From Rathayibacter sp. VKM Ac-2856 (GTDB taxonomy: Bacteria; Actinomycetota; Actinomycetes; Actinomycetales; Microbacteriaceae): 64,000 nucleotides of DNA. This document shows positions 1-8,342 of the stretch, in pieces. The stretch covers positions 480,340 to 544,339 of the forward strand of contig NZ_JABMLF010000003.1 of NCBI RefSeq assembly GCF_013205055.1, in the 5' to 3' direction. Position 1 is the stretch's first letter. Every line of letters begins with the position of its first letter. The translations under genes were made by a program, and so were the position numbers. A model generated the notes under the pieces. It saw nothing but the letters and a program-made list of their open reading frames with translations, was not told the origin of the DNA and made no database searches.

Positions 1-69
1 GACCTGCAGCTCGGAGGTCTGCGCCAGCTCGACGGTGGCGCGGCGGTAGCGGTCGGCGGTCGGCTCCAT
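1..69 (-). CDS. 5' end of an unidentified gene, cut by the window edge
   Basis: An ATG on the minus strand at 67-69 opens 23 codons that run without a stop to the window edge, reading MEPTADRYRRATVELAQTSE and onward. It diverges from the radical SAM gene at 141, leaving about 70 bp for two promoters. The visible part is too short to name a family. Helical, charged N-termini of this kind occur in several small DinB-like and regulator families, so nothing more can be claimed. Confidence 0.45.
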   Translation of the reverse strand, partial: MEPTADRYRRATVELAQTSELQV

Positions 70-140
70 GCCTCCATCCTGCGCGATTCCCGGTCCCGCG
101 CTGCCCGCGCACTGTCGGTGGTCGCCGGTAGAACGGACGC

Positions 141-1214
141 ATGTCCGGCACCCGTCAGCGCACCCTCCTCGACGTCCGCCGCATCTACGCCGAGCCGGCC
201 GCGCTCGAGCTGCCGCGCGGGCGCGAGATCGTCGAGCGCTGGCCGGCGGCCGAGATCGTTCCGGTCGACTCGCACTGGAACATCCCCGAGGTGCACGGCG
301 ACGAGGCGAACGTCGCGCGCTGGGTGCGGATCAAGACGGAGGCGCTCGTCGTCGGCGTCAAGAAGTCGCTGGTCACGCGGCCCAACGGGCGCTCGGCCGA
401 CTTCATCGCGCCCTCCTCCGCGAACGGCTGCGCGATGGCCTGCGTCTACTGCTATGTGCCGCGGCGGAAGGGCTACAGCAACCCGATCACCGTCTTCGCG
501 AACATCGAGCAGATCCAGCGCCACCTGGCCCGCCACATCGCGAAGCAGGGCGTGAAGACCGAGGCGAACCAGTGCGACCCCGAGGCGTGGGTCTACGACA
601 TCGGCGAGAACAGCGACTGCTCCGTCGACGCGATGCTGAGCGACAACGTCCGCGATCTCTGCGACCTCTTCCGGATGTCGCCGACCGCCAAGGCCTCCTT
701 CGCCACGAAGTACGTCAACCGCGAGCTGCTCGAGTGGGACCCGCTCGGCCGCACGCGCATCCGCTTCTCGCTGATGCCCGCCGAGACGGCGAAGGTCACC
801 GACGTCCGCACCTCGCCGATGGCCGAGCGGATCGCCGCGATCAACGACTTCGTCGACGCCGGCTACGAGGTGCACGTCAACTTCTCGCCCGTGATCCTCA
901 CCGAGACCTGGCAGCGGGACTGGACCGAGCTCTTCGAGCAGCTCGACGCGGCCCTGCACCCGCGGGCGAAGGCGCAGCTGGCCGCCGAGGTGATCCTGCT
1001 CACCCACAACGCGGGCCTGCACGAGGTCAATCTCGGCTGGCACCCGAAGGCGGAGGACCTGCTCTGGGCCCCGCGGATGCAGGAGTCGAAGGTCTCCGAG
1101 AACGGCGCCGTCAACATCCGCTACCGCCGCGATCTCAAGCGCGCCGCCCTCGACCGCTTCCTCGCGCTGCTCGCCGAGCGGCTGCCCTACTGCCGCGTCC
1201 GCTACGCGTTCTGA
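141..1214 (+). CDS. Spore photoproduct lyase-like radical SAM protein
   Basis: This 357-residue protein carries the radical SAM iron-sulfur motif CAMACVYC (Cys97, Cys101, Cys104; CxxxCxxC spacing) and the general sequence of the spore photoproduct lyase (SplB) family. Those enzymes use SAM radical chemistry to reverse thymine dimers of the spore-photoproduct type in DNA. The length is close to the family norm. The ATG at 141 is the first in frame ahead of the conserved part, and the gene stands alone. Actinobacteria of this group do not sporulate, so the substrate is uncertain: it could be UV damage repair or another radical reaction. The family call is strong and the exact reaction is inference. 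Confidence 0.8.
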   Translation: MSGTRQRTLLDVRRIYAEPAALELPRGREIVERWPAAEIVPVDSHWNIPEVHGDEANVARWVRIKTEALVVGVKKSLVTRPNGRSADFIAPSSANGCAMACVYCYVPRRKGYSNPITVFANIEQIQRHLARHIAKQGVKTEANQCDPEAWVYDIGENSDCSVDAMLSDNVRDLCDLFRMSPTAKASFATKYVNRELLEWDPLGRTRIRFSLMPAETAKVTDVRTSPMAERIAAINDFVDAGYEVHVNFSPVILTETWQRDWTELFEQLDAALHPRAKAQLAAEVILLTHNAGLHEVNLGWHPKAEDLLWAPRMQESKVSENGAVNIRYRRDLKRAALDRFLALLAERLPYCRVRYAF

Positions 1215-1331
1215 TCCCGCCGCTGAACGCCCGGCATCGGATTCCTGGGAGTCCGCCCGCGGCGCCCGCGCGCTGCTTCGCAAAGCGGATAGCGCCCCCC
1301 GTTCCAGAGTGCGTCCGCGTAGCGTCGGAGA

Positions 1332-1351
1332 ACGGTCGTTCCTGCGACCGT
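1332..1351. promoter_or_regulatory. Small inverted repeat in the 283-bp gap before the DUF7882-type gene
   Basis: ACGGTCG and CGACCGT form a perfect 7-bp stem around a 6-nt loop in the otherwise unremarkable gap 1215-1497. It lies about 150 bp upstream of the next start. It could be an operator or the terminator of the radical SAM gene. No clear -10/-35 pair was found, and nothing else was seen in the gap. Confidence 0.3.
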
Positions 1352-1497
1352 CAGCACGTCTCCCCGCCGCCCGGCACGCGGCCAGGCACTGGGTCGGCTC
1401 CCCTCCGATCCGCACGACGTCCCCGGCTCGGCCGGTTCCCCTCACGTCCCCGTCGCGGTCGACACCGCGGCACCCACACAGAACGGCGGCTCCGCAC

Positions 1498-1833
1498 ATG
1501 GGCGCTCTCCTCTACGGCACTCCTGCCACCTCCCACGAGATCGACGACCGCGCCCTGGCGCACCTGCAGATCGTGATGATCAACAAGTTCCGCCGCAACG
1601 AGGCCTTCGCCTTCCAGCTCGACGCGTCGAGCGCGCACGGCACCGGCCGCCAGACGATCTGGCTGCACCCGACCATCCCGCTGCAGTTCTCCTTCCACGG
1701 CAGCCGCGTCCCCTCGATCAACGCCGCCTGGGTGCGCGCGCTGATGGAGGAGGCCAACAGCGGCCGCGGCCTGCGCATCGTCCCCGAGCCGGCGCAGCAG
1801 CCGGAATCGGCCCTCGCCACCGCCGCAGCCTGA
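1498..1833 (+). CDS. DUF7882-type small protein (often mislabelled ATP-dependent DNA ligase)
   Basis: This 111-residue protein starts MGALLYG, followed by a DDRALAHLQIVMINKFRRNE segment. That pattern is typical of a short protein family abundant in Microbacteriaceae. Databases often call members ATP-dependent DNA ligase, but nothing ligase-like is present: there is no KxDG nucleotidyl lysine motif and the protein is far too short. The basic KFRRNE stretch followed by a compact beta-rich middle suggests a small binding domain. The ATG at 1498 was chosen because the family begins with MG-hydrophobic-YG. It is 46 bp ahead of another small gene on the same strand. Function is unknown. Confidence 0.75.
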   Translation: MGALLYGTPATSHEIDDRALAHLQIVMINKFRRNEAFAFQLDASSAHGTGRQTIWLHPTIPLQFSFHGSRVPSINAAWVRALMEEANSGRGLRIVPEPAQQPESALATAAA

Positions 1834-1879
1834 TCCGCGGCACGGGACCGGGACGACGGAGCAGGGACGGAGGAGCGCC

Positions 1880-2224
1880 ATGACGCAGAGCAGCGATCGC
1901 TGGGCTCCGGACTTCCTGCAGCTGTCCGGGCCGGTCCCCGAGGGCACGAGCTTCGAGTGCTCGACGACCCTCCGCGGCGTCACGGGCTCGCTCTGCGTCA
2001 CGGAGGGGGTGCTCGTCCTGGCCGGCTCGCGCCCCACCGTGCAGCTGCGGGCGCTCGACATCCGCTCCTGGTGGGACACCCCGACAGACGGCACGTTCTC
2101 GCTCGCGGTCGAATCCGGAGCGCGGCACTCGATCGTGCTGCTGTCGCAGTTCCGCAGCGCCACCGTGCACGCGATGACGCAGGCCTTCGGGCCGCGCCGG
2201 CGCCGCAGCGCCGTATCCGCCTAG
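1880..2224 (+). CDS. Hypothetical small protein
   Basis: This 114-residue protein follows the DUF7882-type gene in the same direction and has a good purine-rich ribosome site (GGAGGA, 1869-1874). It contains alternating hydrophobic segments (SLCVTEGVLVLAG, FSLAVESGARHSIVLLS) that suggest an all-beta PH-like or barrel fold, and a basic RRRR tail. No signal peptide or membrane segment is visible. I do not recognise the family. A short operon with the preceding gene is likely from the spacing. Confidence 0.65.
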   Translation: MTQSSDRWAPDFLQLSGPVPEGTSFECSTTLRGVTGSLCVTEGVLVLAGSRPTVQLRALDIRSWWDTPTDGTFSLAVESGARHSIVLLSQFRSATVHAMTQAFGPRRRRSAVSA

Positions 2225-2281
2225 CGAACTCGACCTCCGCCCGTCTCGCGCTCGATGCGCGCGCATGCGACGCTGGGCTCG

Positions 2282-3235
2282 ATGGACGATCCGAACGACG
2301 AGGTCATCCGCTCCGACATCGGCGGGCGGGACTTCGAGCAGGCGCGTGCGCTCCTGGAATCGGTGTACAACGGCCACCGGTTCTCGGTCGAGCCGGGCGA
2401 GGACTTCTCCTACCGCTACACCTCCGTCGGCGACGGCGACGTCACCCTCCGCGGCAGCCAGTTCGCCGGCTCGATCGAGGGCCGCATCCAGACCGACGGC
2501 GAGTACGTCGTCTCCTGGCTGACGGCCGGCGAGGGCGTCACCGACCTCGAGGGCGCGCCGATGCAGCAGCTCTACGGCCGGCCCGCGATCTTCGTCACCG
2601 GACGGCCGAACGCCTTCGCGTTCCACGACTACCGGCAGAACCTCATCCACTTCGACGGTGCCTACCTCGAGGGCGTCGCGCAGGAGGTCGAGGGCAGCGC
2701 GGGCGGACCGCTGCTGTTCGACACCACGGCGCGACCCGAGGGCGAGGTGCTGCGGCGCTGGTCGGCCACGGTCGCCGCGGTCGCCCGCGTGATCTACGAC
2801 GCGGACAGCTCTCCGCTGCTGCGCCACGAGGCCGACCGCGCCGTCGCGGTGGCGCTGCTCGAGACCTTCCCGCACGAGTCGCTGGCCGCGCCGAGCGACC
2901 TCGCCGTGCCCCGCAGCGGCCGCCTGCGCACCGCGATCGAGTTCATGTACGCGCACGCGCACGAGCCGATCCGCACCGAGACGATCGCGGAGGCCTGCGG
3001 CGTCGGGCTGCGGACGCTCCAGGCCGAGTTCCGCCGCGAGTTCGGCTTCACGGCCGTCGACTACCTCCGCCGGATCCGGCTCGACGCGGTCCGCAAGGAG
3101 CTGCGCGCGAGGGCGCCGGGCGAGGCGAGCGTCACCGAGGTGGCGCGCCGCTGGGGCTTCGCGCACCTGGGCCGCTTCTCGGCCTCCTACGCGCACCGCT
3201 TCGGCGAGCTCCCGAGCACGACGCTCGACACCTGA
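2282..3235 (+). CDS. AraC family transcriptional regulator
   Basis: The last ~100 residues of this 317-residue protein form an AraC double helix-turn-helix: the segment IAEACGVGLRTLQAEFRREF is the first HTH, followed by VDYLRRIRLDAVRKEL and the second HTH (VTEVARRWGFAHLGRFSASY). The N-terminal ~200 residues resemble a sensor domain with FAGSIEGRI and YVVSWLTAGEG stretches. These match the N-terminus of the AraC protein at 45005, so the two are paralogues. The ATG at 2282 is preferred, but an upstream in-frame ATG at 2255 is possible. The gene stands alone and its ligand and targets are unknown. Confidence 0.8.
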   Translation: MDDPNDEVIRSDIGGRDFEQARALLESVYNGHRFSVEPGEDFSYRYTSVGDGDVTLRGSQFAGSIEGRIQTDGEYVVSWLTAGEGVTDLEGAPMQQLYGRPAIFVTGRPNAFAFHDYRQNLIHFDGAYLEGVAQEVEGSAGGPLLFDTTARPEGEVLRRWSATVAAVARVIYDADSSPLLRHEADRAVAVALLETFPHESLAAPSDLAVPRSGRLRTAIEFMYAHAHEPIRTETIAEACGVGLRTLQAEFRREFGFTAVDYLRRIRLDAVRKELRARAPGEASVTEVARRWGFAHLGRFSASYAHRFGELPSTTLDT

Positions 3236-3252
3236 GCGGGACGACTCGCAGG

Positions 3253-3585
3253 CTAGAAGAAGTCCCCGCCGTCGTGGTCGTCGCTCGCGCGCGCCTCGGG
3301 GGTGGGGCGGGCCGGCAGCAGCCGCCGCGTCTTCTCGCGCATGGACTCGACCGCCTCGTCGTCGTCGAGGTCGATGCCGCGATCGAGCGCCGGGCTGGTG
3401 AAGAGCTGGCTGGCGGGCCCGATCAGCAGGCGCGTCTCGCCGCGCATCCCCTCGTCGGACAGCCCGGGCACGACGACGAGGTCGGACTTCCCGACGTTCG
3501 CCAGGGCCTGGGCGTACTCGACGACCGCGGTGCACACCTCGTCCCCCAGCAGCACGAACCCGCTCGCGTAGTACAGCTTCTGCAT
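3253..3585 (-). CDS. Conserved small hypothetical protein
   Basis: This 110-residue protein begins MQKLYYASGFVLLGDEV and has an internal VVEYAQALANVGKSDLVVVPGL segment and an acidic tail ending DDHDGGDFF. A GAGGA ribosome site sits just upstream. It converges with the AraC gene, whose stop is only 18 bp away. The alternating hydrophobic pattern near the N-terminus looks like a small alpha/beta fold. I recognise no motif with a known function. The strong start region and GC3-rich codon use support it as real. Confidence 0.65.
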   Translation of the reverse strand: MQKLYYASGFVLLGDEVCTAVVEYAQALANVGKSDLVVVPGLSDEGMRGETRLLIGPASQLFTSPALDRGIDLDDDEAVESMREKTRRLLPARPTPEARASDDHDGGDFF

Positions 3586-3677
3586 CGTGGTCCTCCCTCG
3601 CGCGCACGCGATCCGTCCGGACCTCCGACGCTAGAACGCGGCGAAGAGCACCCCCAACCCCTTGACGAGCGCGCCTG

Positions 3678-4319
3678 CTATTCGTCCGCGCCGCCGACCG
3701 GGGTGCGGTTGAGCGTGTACGCCTGCTCGCTGCCGGCGACGCCCGCGACGCTCACCGTGATCGGGGCCGTGTAGGTGCCCAGCGGCCAGGTCAGCAGCAG
3801 GTCGACGGTCTGCTCGGAGGTGCGGCCGTCGACCGGGACCCAGGTGATCGTCTTGCGGTACGCGCCGTCGGCGAGGTCGCGGTTGGCGCGCAGCAGGAGG
3901 GTCTGCGAGCCGTCGGCGCCGACGCTCGAGGACGCGACCGAGAAGTTCGGGCCGTCGGCGGCGGAGATGCGCAGCGGAGTGGGGCGCGAGTCGCCCGCCC
4001 CGGTGCTCGTGTCCGAGCGCGCCATGCGCGGTGCGACGGTCAGGGTGATCAGCTCGCCGGCGGAGAGCTGCCCGTCGATCGCGATCGCGAGGGGGCGGTT
4101 CACGTTGACCTGCTCCTCGCGGAAGCTCTGCGCCGTGAAGGAGGTGTACTCGACGGAGCGGACCGACGGCGCGGGCGGCGGAGTGGTCGACGCGGCGGCG
4201 AGCGGCGCGGAGGCGGCGACCGCGACGATCGGGACGCTCCAGGCGGCGGCGGTCGCGACGGTGCGGCGGGACGGGGCGGCGAAGGACGGGGCGGTGCGGC
4301 GGGAGGGGGCGGTGGTCAT
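3678..4319 (-). CDS. Secreted hypothetical protein with twin-arginine-like signal
   Basis: The start at 4319 has a good GGAGAC ribosome site, which rules out the longer frame that opens at 4430. The 213-residue product begins with a basic region (APSRRTVATAA) and a hydrophobic Ala/Val stretch ending LAAAST. This reads as a Tat- or Sec-type export signal with cleavage near residue 44. The mature part is Ser/Thr-rich with beta-strand-like segments (PLAIAIDGQLSAGELITLTV), suggesting an immunoglobulin-like secreted domain. No anchor motif or catalytic signature is visible. Spacing on both sides suggests its own promoter. Confidence 0.65.
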   Translation of the reverse strand: MTTAPSRRTAPSFAAPSRRTVATAAAWSVPIVAVAASAPLAAASTTPPPAPSVRSVEYTSFTAQSFREEQVNVNRPLAIAIDGQLSAGELITLTVAPRMARSDTSTGAGDSRPTPLRISAADGPNFSVASSSVGADGSQTLLLRANRDLADGAYRKTITWVPVDGRTSEQTVDLLLTWPLGTYTAPITVSVAGVAGSEQAYTLNRTPVGGADE

Positions 4320-4443
4320 GTCGTCTCCAGACGTCGGCGGTGGTGTCCTACTCGTGGGGACACCGCGCCACGCTAACCGACAACTGGTGGTCAAACCCGC
4401 ACGCGAGGAGCCCCTCCGCACGGGTGCCACCCGGACGGGGGAG

Positions 4444-5040
4444 CTAGCCCTGCTCCGCCGCGCGAGCGACCGCCTCGAGCCGGGCGACGTGCTCCGGCCA
4501 CCACTCGGCGGGGACCGGCGGCAGGTTGTCGCCGGGAGTGCGCAGGCCGACGCGGCCGTCGATCAGCTCGCGGACGAGGTCGGCGTGGCCCGCGTGCCGG
4601 TGGGTCTCGACGGTGATGTGCACGAGGATCCGCTGCAGCGTCACGTCGCGGTTCGTCCACCACGGCACGTGACCGGGGGCGTCGAGGGAGAGCGCGGCCA
4701 CCGTGGCGTCGGAGTGCGCCCAGACGCGGCGGTACTGCGCCACGATCTGCTCGCTCGACTCCTCGGCCGTCGCCCACATGTCGGCGTTCGGCTCGGCGTC
4801 CTCCTCCATCCACGGCATCGGCTCGGGGAAGGGGCGGCCGAAGACGGCGCCGAGGTAGCCGGCCTCCGTGCCCGCGACGTGCTTGACCAGGCCGAGCAGG
4901 TTGGTGCCGGTCGGCACCAGCGGCCGGCGCAGGTCGTACTCGCCCAGGCCGTCGAGCTTCTGCAGGAGGGCCTCACGGCCCTCCTGCAGGTAGCGGAGGA
5001 GGATCTGGGTCTGCTCGGCCTCGGCCGTCGGAGCGCTCAT
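4444..5040 (-). CDS. DinB family protein (DUF664 type)
   Basis: This 198-residue protein matches the DinB/DUF664 four-helix fold: LLRYLQEGREALLQKLDGL at the N-terminus, the NLLGLVKHVAGTEAGYLG helix with a metal-type His, and the ILVHITVETHRHAGHADLVR helix with the paired histidines. Members bind a divalent metal, and in actinobacteria they often act as mycothiol- or bacillithiol-dependent S-transferases. The three expected histidines are present, so it is probably active, but the substrate is unknown. It is co-directional with the GH3 operon but separated by only about 20 bp from the end of that gene, so it may be read through from it. Confidence 0.8.
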   Translation of the reverse strand: MSAPTAEAEQTQILLRYLQEGREALLQKLDGLGEYDLRRPLVPTGTNLLGLVKHVAGTEAGYLGAVFGRPFPEPMPWMEEDAEPNADMWATAEESSEQIVAQYRRVWAHSDATVAALSLDAPGHVPWWTNRDVTLQRILVHITVETHRHAGHADLVRELIDGRVGLRTPGDNLPPVPAEWWPEHVARLEAVARAAEQG

Positions 5041-5061
5041 CGCCCCAGACTGGCCCGAGGG

Positions 5062-7437
5062 TCAGGACACCGCCACCCGGGCGTCCTCGCGCACGACCTC
5101 GACACCGACGGTGCGACGGTTCTCGGCGCCGACCGGCGACGCGTCGCCGACCAGCACGATCGAGGCGGTCGTCTCCTTCGTGGCGCAGTCCGCGCCCACC
5201 CAGAGCTCGACGAGCCCCGGCTCGACCGAGCGCACGCCGCGGCGGTCGGTGAAGGCGAGCCGCGCGGCGGGGACGTCGAAGCGCACCAGCGCCTCCTCGC
5301 CCGCCGCGAGCTCGACCCGCGCGTAGCCGAGCAGCTGCGCCACCGGGCGGGTCACCGAGGCGACCACGTCTCGCGCGTAGAGCTGCACGACGTCGACGCC
5401 GTCCCGCTCCCCCGTGTTGCGCACCCGCACCGTCGCCGTGAAGGCACCGGAGGTGGGCGCCTCGCCGGACTCCAGCTCGCCCGACTCCAGCTGCAGCTCC
5501 GACCGGGTGAACTCCGTGAAGGTCAGCCCGTGCCCGAACGGCAGCACCGGGGTGCTGTCCGCGCTGGTCACGTCGGAGGGCCCGCCGAGGATCGGGTGCA
5601 GGTACGAGAACGGCTGCGCACCGGCCGAGCGCGGCAGCGAGACCGGCAGCCGGCCGGACGGCGAGACGCGGCCCGACAGGACGCCGGTGATCGCGCCGGC
5701 CCCCTCCTCCCCGGGGAAGAACGCCTGCAGCACCGCCGCGGGGGCGGAGTCGCCGCGGATCGCCCAGTCGATCGCGTAGGGGCGGCCGGTGAGCAGCACC
5801 AGGGCGACGGGCGTGCCGGTCGCGACGACCGCCTCGACCAGCTCGCGCTGGCGTCCGGGCAGCTCGAGGCTCTCGACGTCGTTGCCCTCGCCGACGGTGC
5901 CGCGGCCGAAGAGCCCGGCTCGGTCGCCGACGACGACCACCGCGACCCCGGCGCCACGGGCCGCCTCGACGGCCTCGGCGATCCCGGCGGTGTCGTCGCC
6001 CTGCGCGGCGTCGCCCTCGACCGAGCAGCCCTCGGCCGTCACGAGGTCACTGCCCGGGAACTCCTCGACCAGCGCCTCCAGGACCGTGCGGATCTCGAAG
6101 CCCAGCGGCACGCCCTCGTGGTGCGCGAGCACGTGGTTGGCGAAGGAGTAGCAGCCCATCAGGGCCGGAGCGCTGTCGGCGTTCGGGCCGATCAGGGCGA
6201 TCCGGCGCGGCGCCGCGCTCCCGTCGGCCCCGCCGAGCGGCAGCAGGCCGTCATTCGCGAGCAGCACCAGCGACTCCTCCGCGAGGCGCCGGGCGATGTC
6301 CCGGTGCGCGGGCGAGTCGAGGTCGATCGACTCCGGAGCGTCGTCGAAGCGCGCGTCGAGCAGGCCGAGCCGCTCCTTCTGCGCGAGCACCCGCAGCAGC
6401 GCGCGGTCGACGATCGCCTCGTCGGCGCCTCCGGAGCGGATGCGCTCCGCCAGCGGCGCGAGGAACGCGTCGCCGGTCGGCAGCTCCACGTCGATGCCCG
6501 CCTCGAGGGCGAGCTGCGCGGCCTCGCCGAGGTCGGCGGCGACGGCGTGCATGAGGTGCAGGAAGGCGACCGAGAAGTAGTCGGCCACCACGACGCCGTC
6601 GAAGCCCCAGCGCTCGCGCAGGACGCCGGTGAGGTAGGCCGGCGTCGCGCCGACCGGGTCGCCGTCGATCTCGGCGTAGGAGTTCATCACCGAGCGCGCG
6701 CCGCCGTCGCGGATCGCCATCTCGAACGGCGGGAGCAGCACGTCCGCGATCTCGCGCGGTCCGGCGTGCACCGGGGCGTGGTTCCGGCCGCCGCGCGAGG
6801 CGGAGTAGCCGATGAAGTGCTTGAGCGTCGCGTCGACGCCCGCCGACTGCAGACCGCGCACGTAGGCGGTGCCGATCGTGCCGACCACGTACGGGTCCTC
6901 GGCGATGCACTCGTCCACCCGGCCCCAGCGGGGGTCGCGGATGACGTCGAGCACGGGCGCGAGGCCCTGGTGGATGCCCAGCTCGCGCATCGAGCCGCCG
7001 ATGGCCGCGGCCATCTCCTCGACGAGCTCCGGGTCGAACGAGGCGCCCCAGGCCAGCGGGGTCGGGAACGTCGCCGCCTTCCACGCGGCCAGCCCGGTCA
7101 GGCACTCCTCGTGCACGATCGCCGGGATGCCCAGGCGCGTCTGCTCGACGAGCCGGCGCTGCTCGGCCCACAGCCACTGCGCGCGCTCGACCGGGTCGAC
7201 CGGGCGCGTGCCGTAGACGCGGGTGAGCTGGCCGATGCCCTCGCGGGTCGCGTCGGCGTAGCCGGTGGAGGTGGCCATCTCGCCGGCCAGCGGCGCGACG
7301 ACCTCGCCGCCCTGGTCGACCCAGTAGCCGACCAGCTGGGTCAGCTTCTCCTCCAGCGTCATCCGGCCGATCAGGTCGGCGACGCGGGCGGAGGGAGCGG
7401 GCGTCTCGGTGGTGGGGTTCTCGTCCACGGCAGTCAT
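5062..7437 (-). CDS. Glycoside hydrolase family 3 beta-glycosidase
   Basis: This 791-residue enzyme has the two-domain GH3 layout. The (beta/alpha)8 domain carries KHFIGYS (about residues 206-212) and the nucleophile region GVVVADYFSV (Asp286). The second domain has the GEGNDVESLELPG segment that supplies the acid/base side, then PFGHGLTFTEF and a fibronectin-III-like C-terminal domain (VRNTGERDGVDVVQLYA). No signal peptide is present, so it acts inside the cell on oligosaccharides imported by the neighbouring ABC transporter. The exo-acting family members cleave beta-glucosides or beta-xylosides, and the exact sugar cannot be told. Its ATG overlaps the stop of the upstream permease by 4 bp, as the last gene of that operon. 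Confidence 0.88.
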   Translation of the reverse strand: MTAVDENPTTETPAPSARVADLIGRMTLEEKLTQLVGYWVDQGGEVVAPLAGEMATSTGYADATREGIGQLTRVYGTRPVDPVERAQWLWAEQRRLVEQTRLGIPAIVHEECLTGLAAWKAATFPTPLAWGASFDPELVEEMAAAIGGSMRELGIHQGLAPVLDVIRDPRWGRVDECIAEDPYVVGTIGTAYVRGLQSAGVDATLKHFIGYSASRGGRNHAPVHAGPREIADVLLPPFEMAIRDGGARSVMNSYAEIDGDPVGATPAYLTGVLRERWGFDGVVVADYFSVAFLHLMHAVAADLGEAAQLALEAGIDVELPTGDAFLAPLAERIRSGGADEAIVDRALLRVLAQKERLGLLDARFDDAPESIDLDSPAHRDIARRLAEESLVLLANDGLLPLGGADGSAAPRRIALIGPNADSAPALMGCYSFANHVLAHHEGVPLGFEIRTVLEALVEEFPGSDLVTAEGCSVEGDAAQGDDTAGIAEAVEAARGAGVAVVVVGDRAGLFGRGTVGEGNDVESLELPGRQRELVEAVVATGTPVALVLLTGRPYAIDWAIRGDSAPAAVLQAFFPGEEGAGAITGVLSGRVSPSGRLPVSLPRSAGAQPFSYLHPILGGPSDVTSADSTPVLPFGHGLTFTEFTRSELQLESGELESGEAPTSGAFTATVRVRNTGERDGVDVVQLYARDVVASVTRPVAQLLGYARVELAAGEEALVRFDVPAARLAFTDRRGVRSVEPGLVELWVGADCATKETTASIVLVGDASPVGAENRRTVGVEVVREDARVAVS

Positions 7438-8342
7438 CCCTTCACCGCACCGGTGAGTCCGCCGACGATGCGGCGCTCGAAGACGCTGAAGAAGATCAGC
7501 GCCGGAATCATCGACAGCGACACGAAGGCGAGCACCTTCGCCGTGTCGACGGAGTACTGCGACGAGAACGCCTGCACGCCCAGCGGCAGGGTGAAGCTCG
7601 ACTCGTCGCTGAGGATGAACAGCGGCAGCAGGTAGCTGTTCCAGCTCGCGATGAACGCGAGGATGCCGGTCGTGATCACGCCGGGCATCGCCAGGCGCAC
7701 GACCATCCGCCAGAAGAAGCCGATCCGGCTGCAGCCGTCGATGAAGGCGGCCTCCTGGATCTCGTCCGGGATCGCCCGGAGGAACGGCACCAGGATGATG
7801 ATCGTCGTCGGCAGGCCGAAGGCGATCTGCGGGAGCACGACTCCGGCGAGCGAGTTCATCAGGCCGAGGCTCTTGATCACCAGGTAGAGCGGGGTGATCG
7901 CGACGGTCATCGGGAACATCAGGCCGGCCGCGAAGAGCGCGTAGAACACGCCGCGGCCGCTGAAGCTGTAGCGGGCGAGCACGTAGCTCGCCATCAGCCC
8001 CAGCACGACGACGCCGAGGGTGGTGGCGCCGGCCGCGAGGGCCGAGTTGCCGACCTCGCGCCAGAAGATGCCGCCCGTGATGACGTCGATGTAGTTCTGC
8101 ACGTTCCACGGCGAGGGGAAGCCCGACGGGTCGGTGGTGATCTGCGCGTTCGTGCGGAACCCGCCGATGATGATGTACGCCACCGGCGCGAGCATCAGGG
8201 CGATCACGACGACCGCGACGACGTAGGCGATGATCGTGCCGCGTCCCAGCGGACGGCGGCGCGGCTTGGGCGGCCGCGGCGAGAGCGGCGTGGTCGCGGT
8301 GGGGGGCTTCGTACCCGGGGGCACGGCGGTCAGGGTGCTCAT
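7434..8342 (-). CDS. Carbohydrate ABC transporter permease (CUT1, MalG-like)
   Basis: This 302-residue membrane protein has six predicted transmembrane segments after a Pro/Arg-rich cytoplasmic start. It ends near ERRIVGGLTGAVKG, the C-terminus typical of MalG-type permeases. The EAA loop reads EIQEAAFIDGCSRIGFFWRM, where the permease contacts the ATPase. No ATP-binding subunit is encoded here, so a shared MsiK-type ATPase elsewhere probably energises it, as is usual for actinobacterial CUT1 systems. It overlaps both neighbours by 4 bp, so translation is coupled. Confidence 0.9.
   Translation of the reverse strand: MSTLTAVPPGTKPPTATTPLSPRPPKPRRRPLGRGTIIAYVVAVVVIALMLAPVAYIIIGGFRTNAQITTDPSGFPSPWNVQNYIDVITGGIFWREVGNSALAAGATTLGVVVLGLMASYVLARYSFSGRGVFYALFAAGLMFPMTVAITPLYLVIKSLGLMNSLAGVVLPQIAFGLPTTIIILVPFLRAIPDEIQEAAFIDGCSRIGFFWRMVVRLAMPGVITTGILAFIASWNSYLLPLFILSDESSFTLPLGVQAFSSQYSVDTAKVLAFVSLSMIPALIFFSVFERRIVGGLTGAVKG

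Noticed and set aside
1498..1833. ATP-dependent DNA ligase
   Set aside because: The name is common in databases for this family, but the protein is 111 residues with no nucleotidyltransferase motif.
3775..7635. A plus-strand open frame of 1286 codons
   Set aside because: It is the antisense shadow of the GH3 glycosidase and neighbours. It is Arg/Ala/Gly-rich with no domain and no ribosome site, and the minus strand has clear catalytic motifs.
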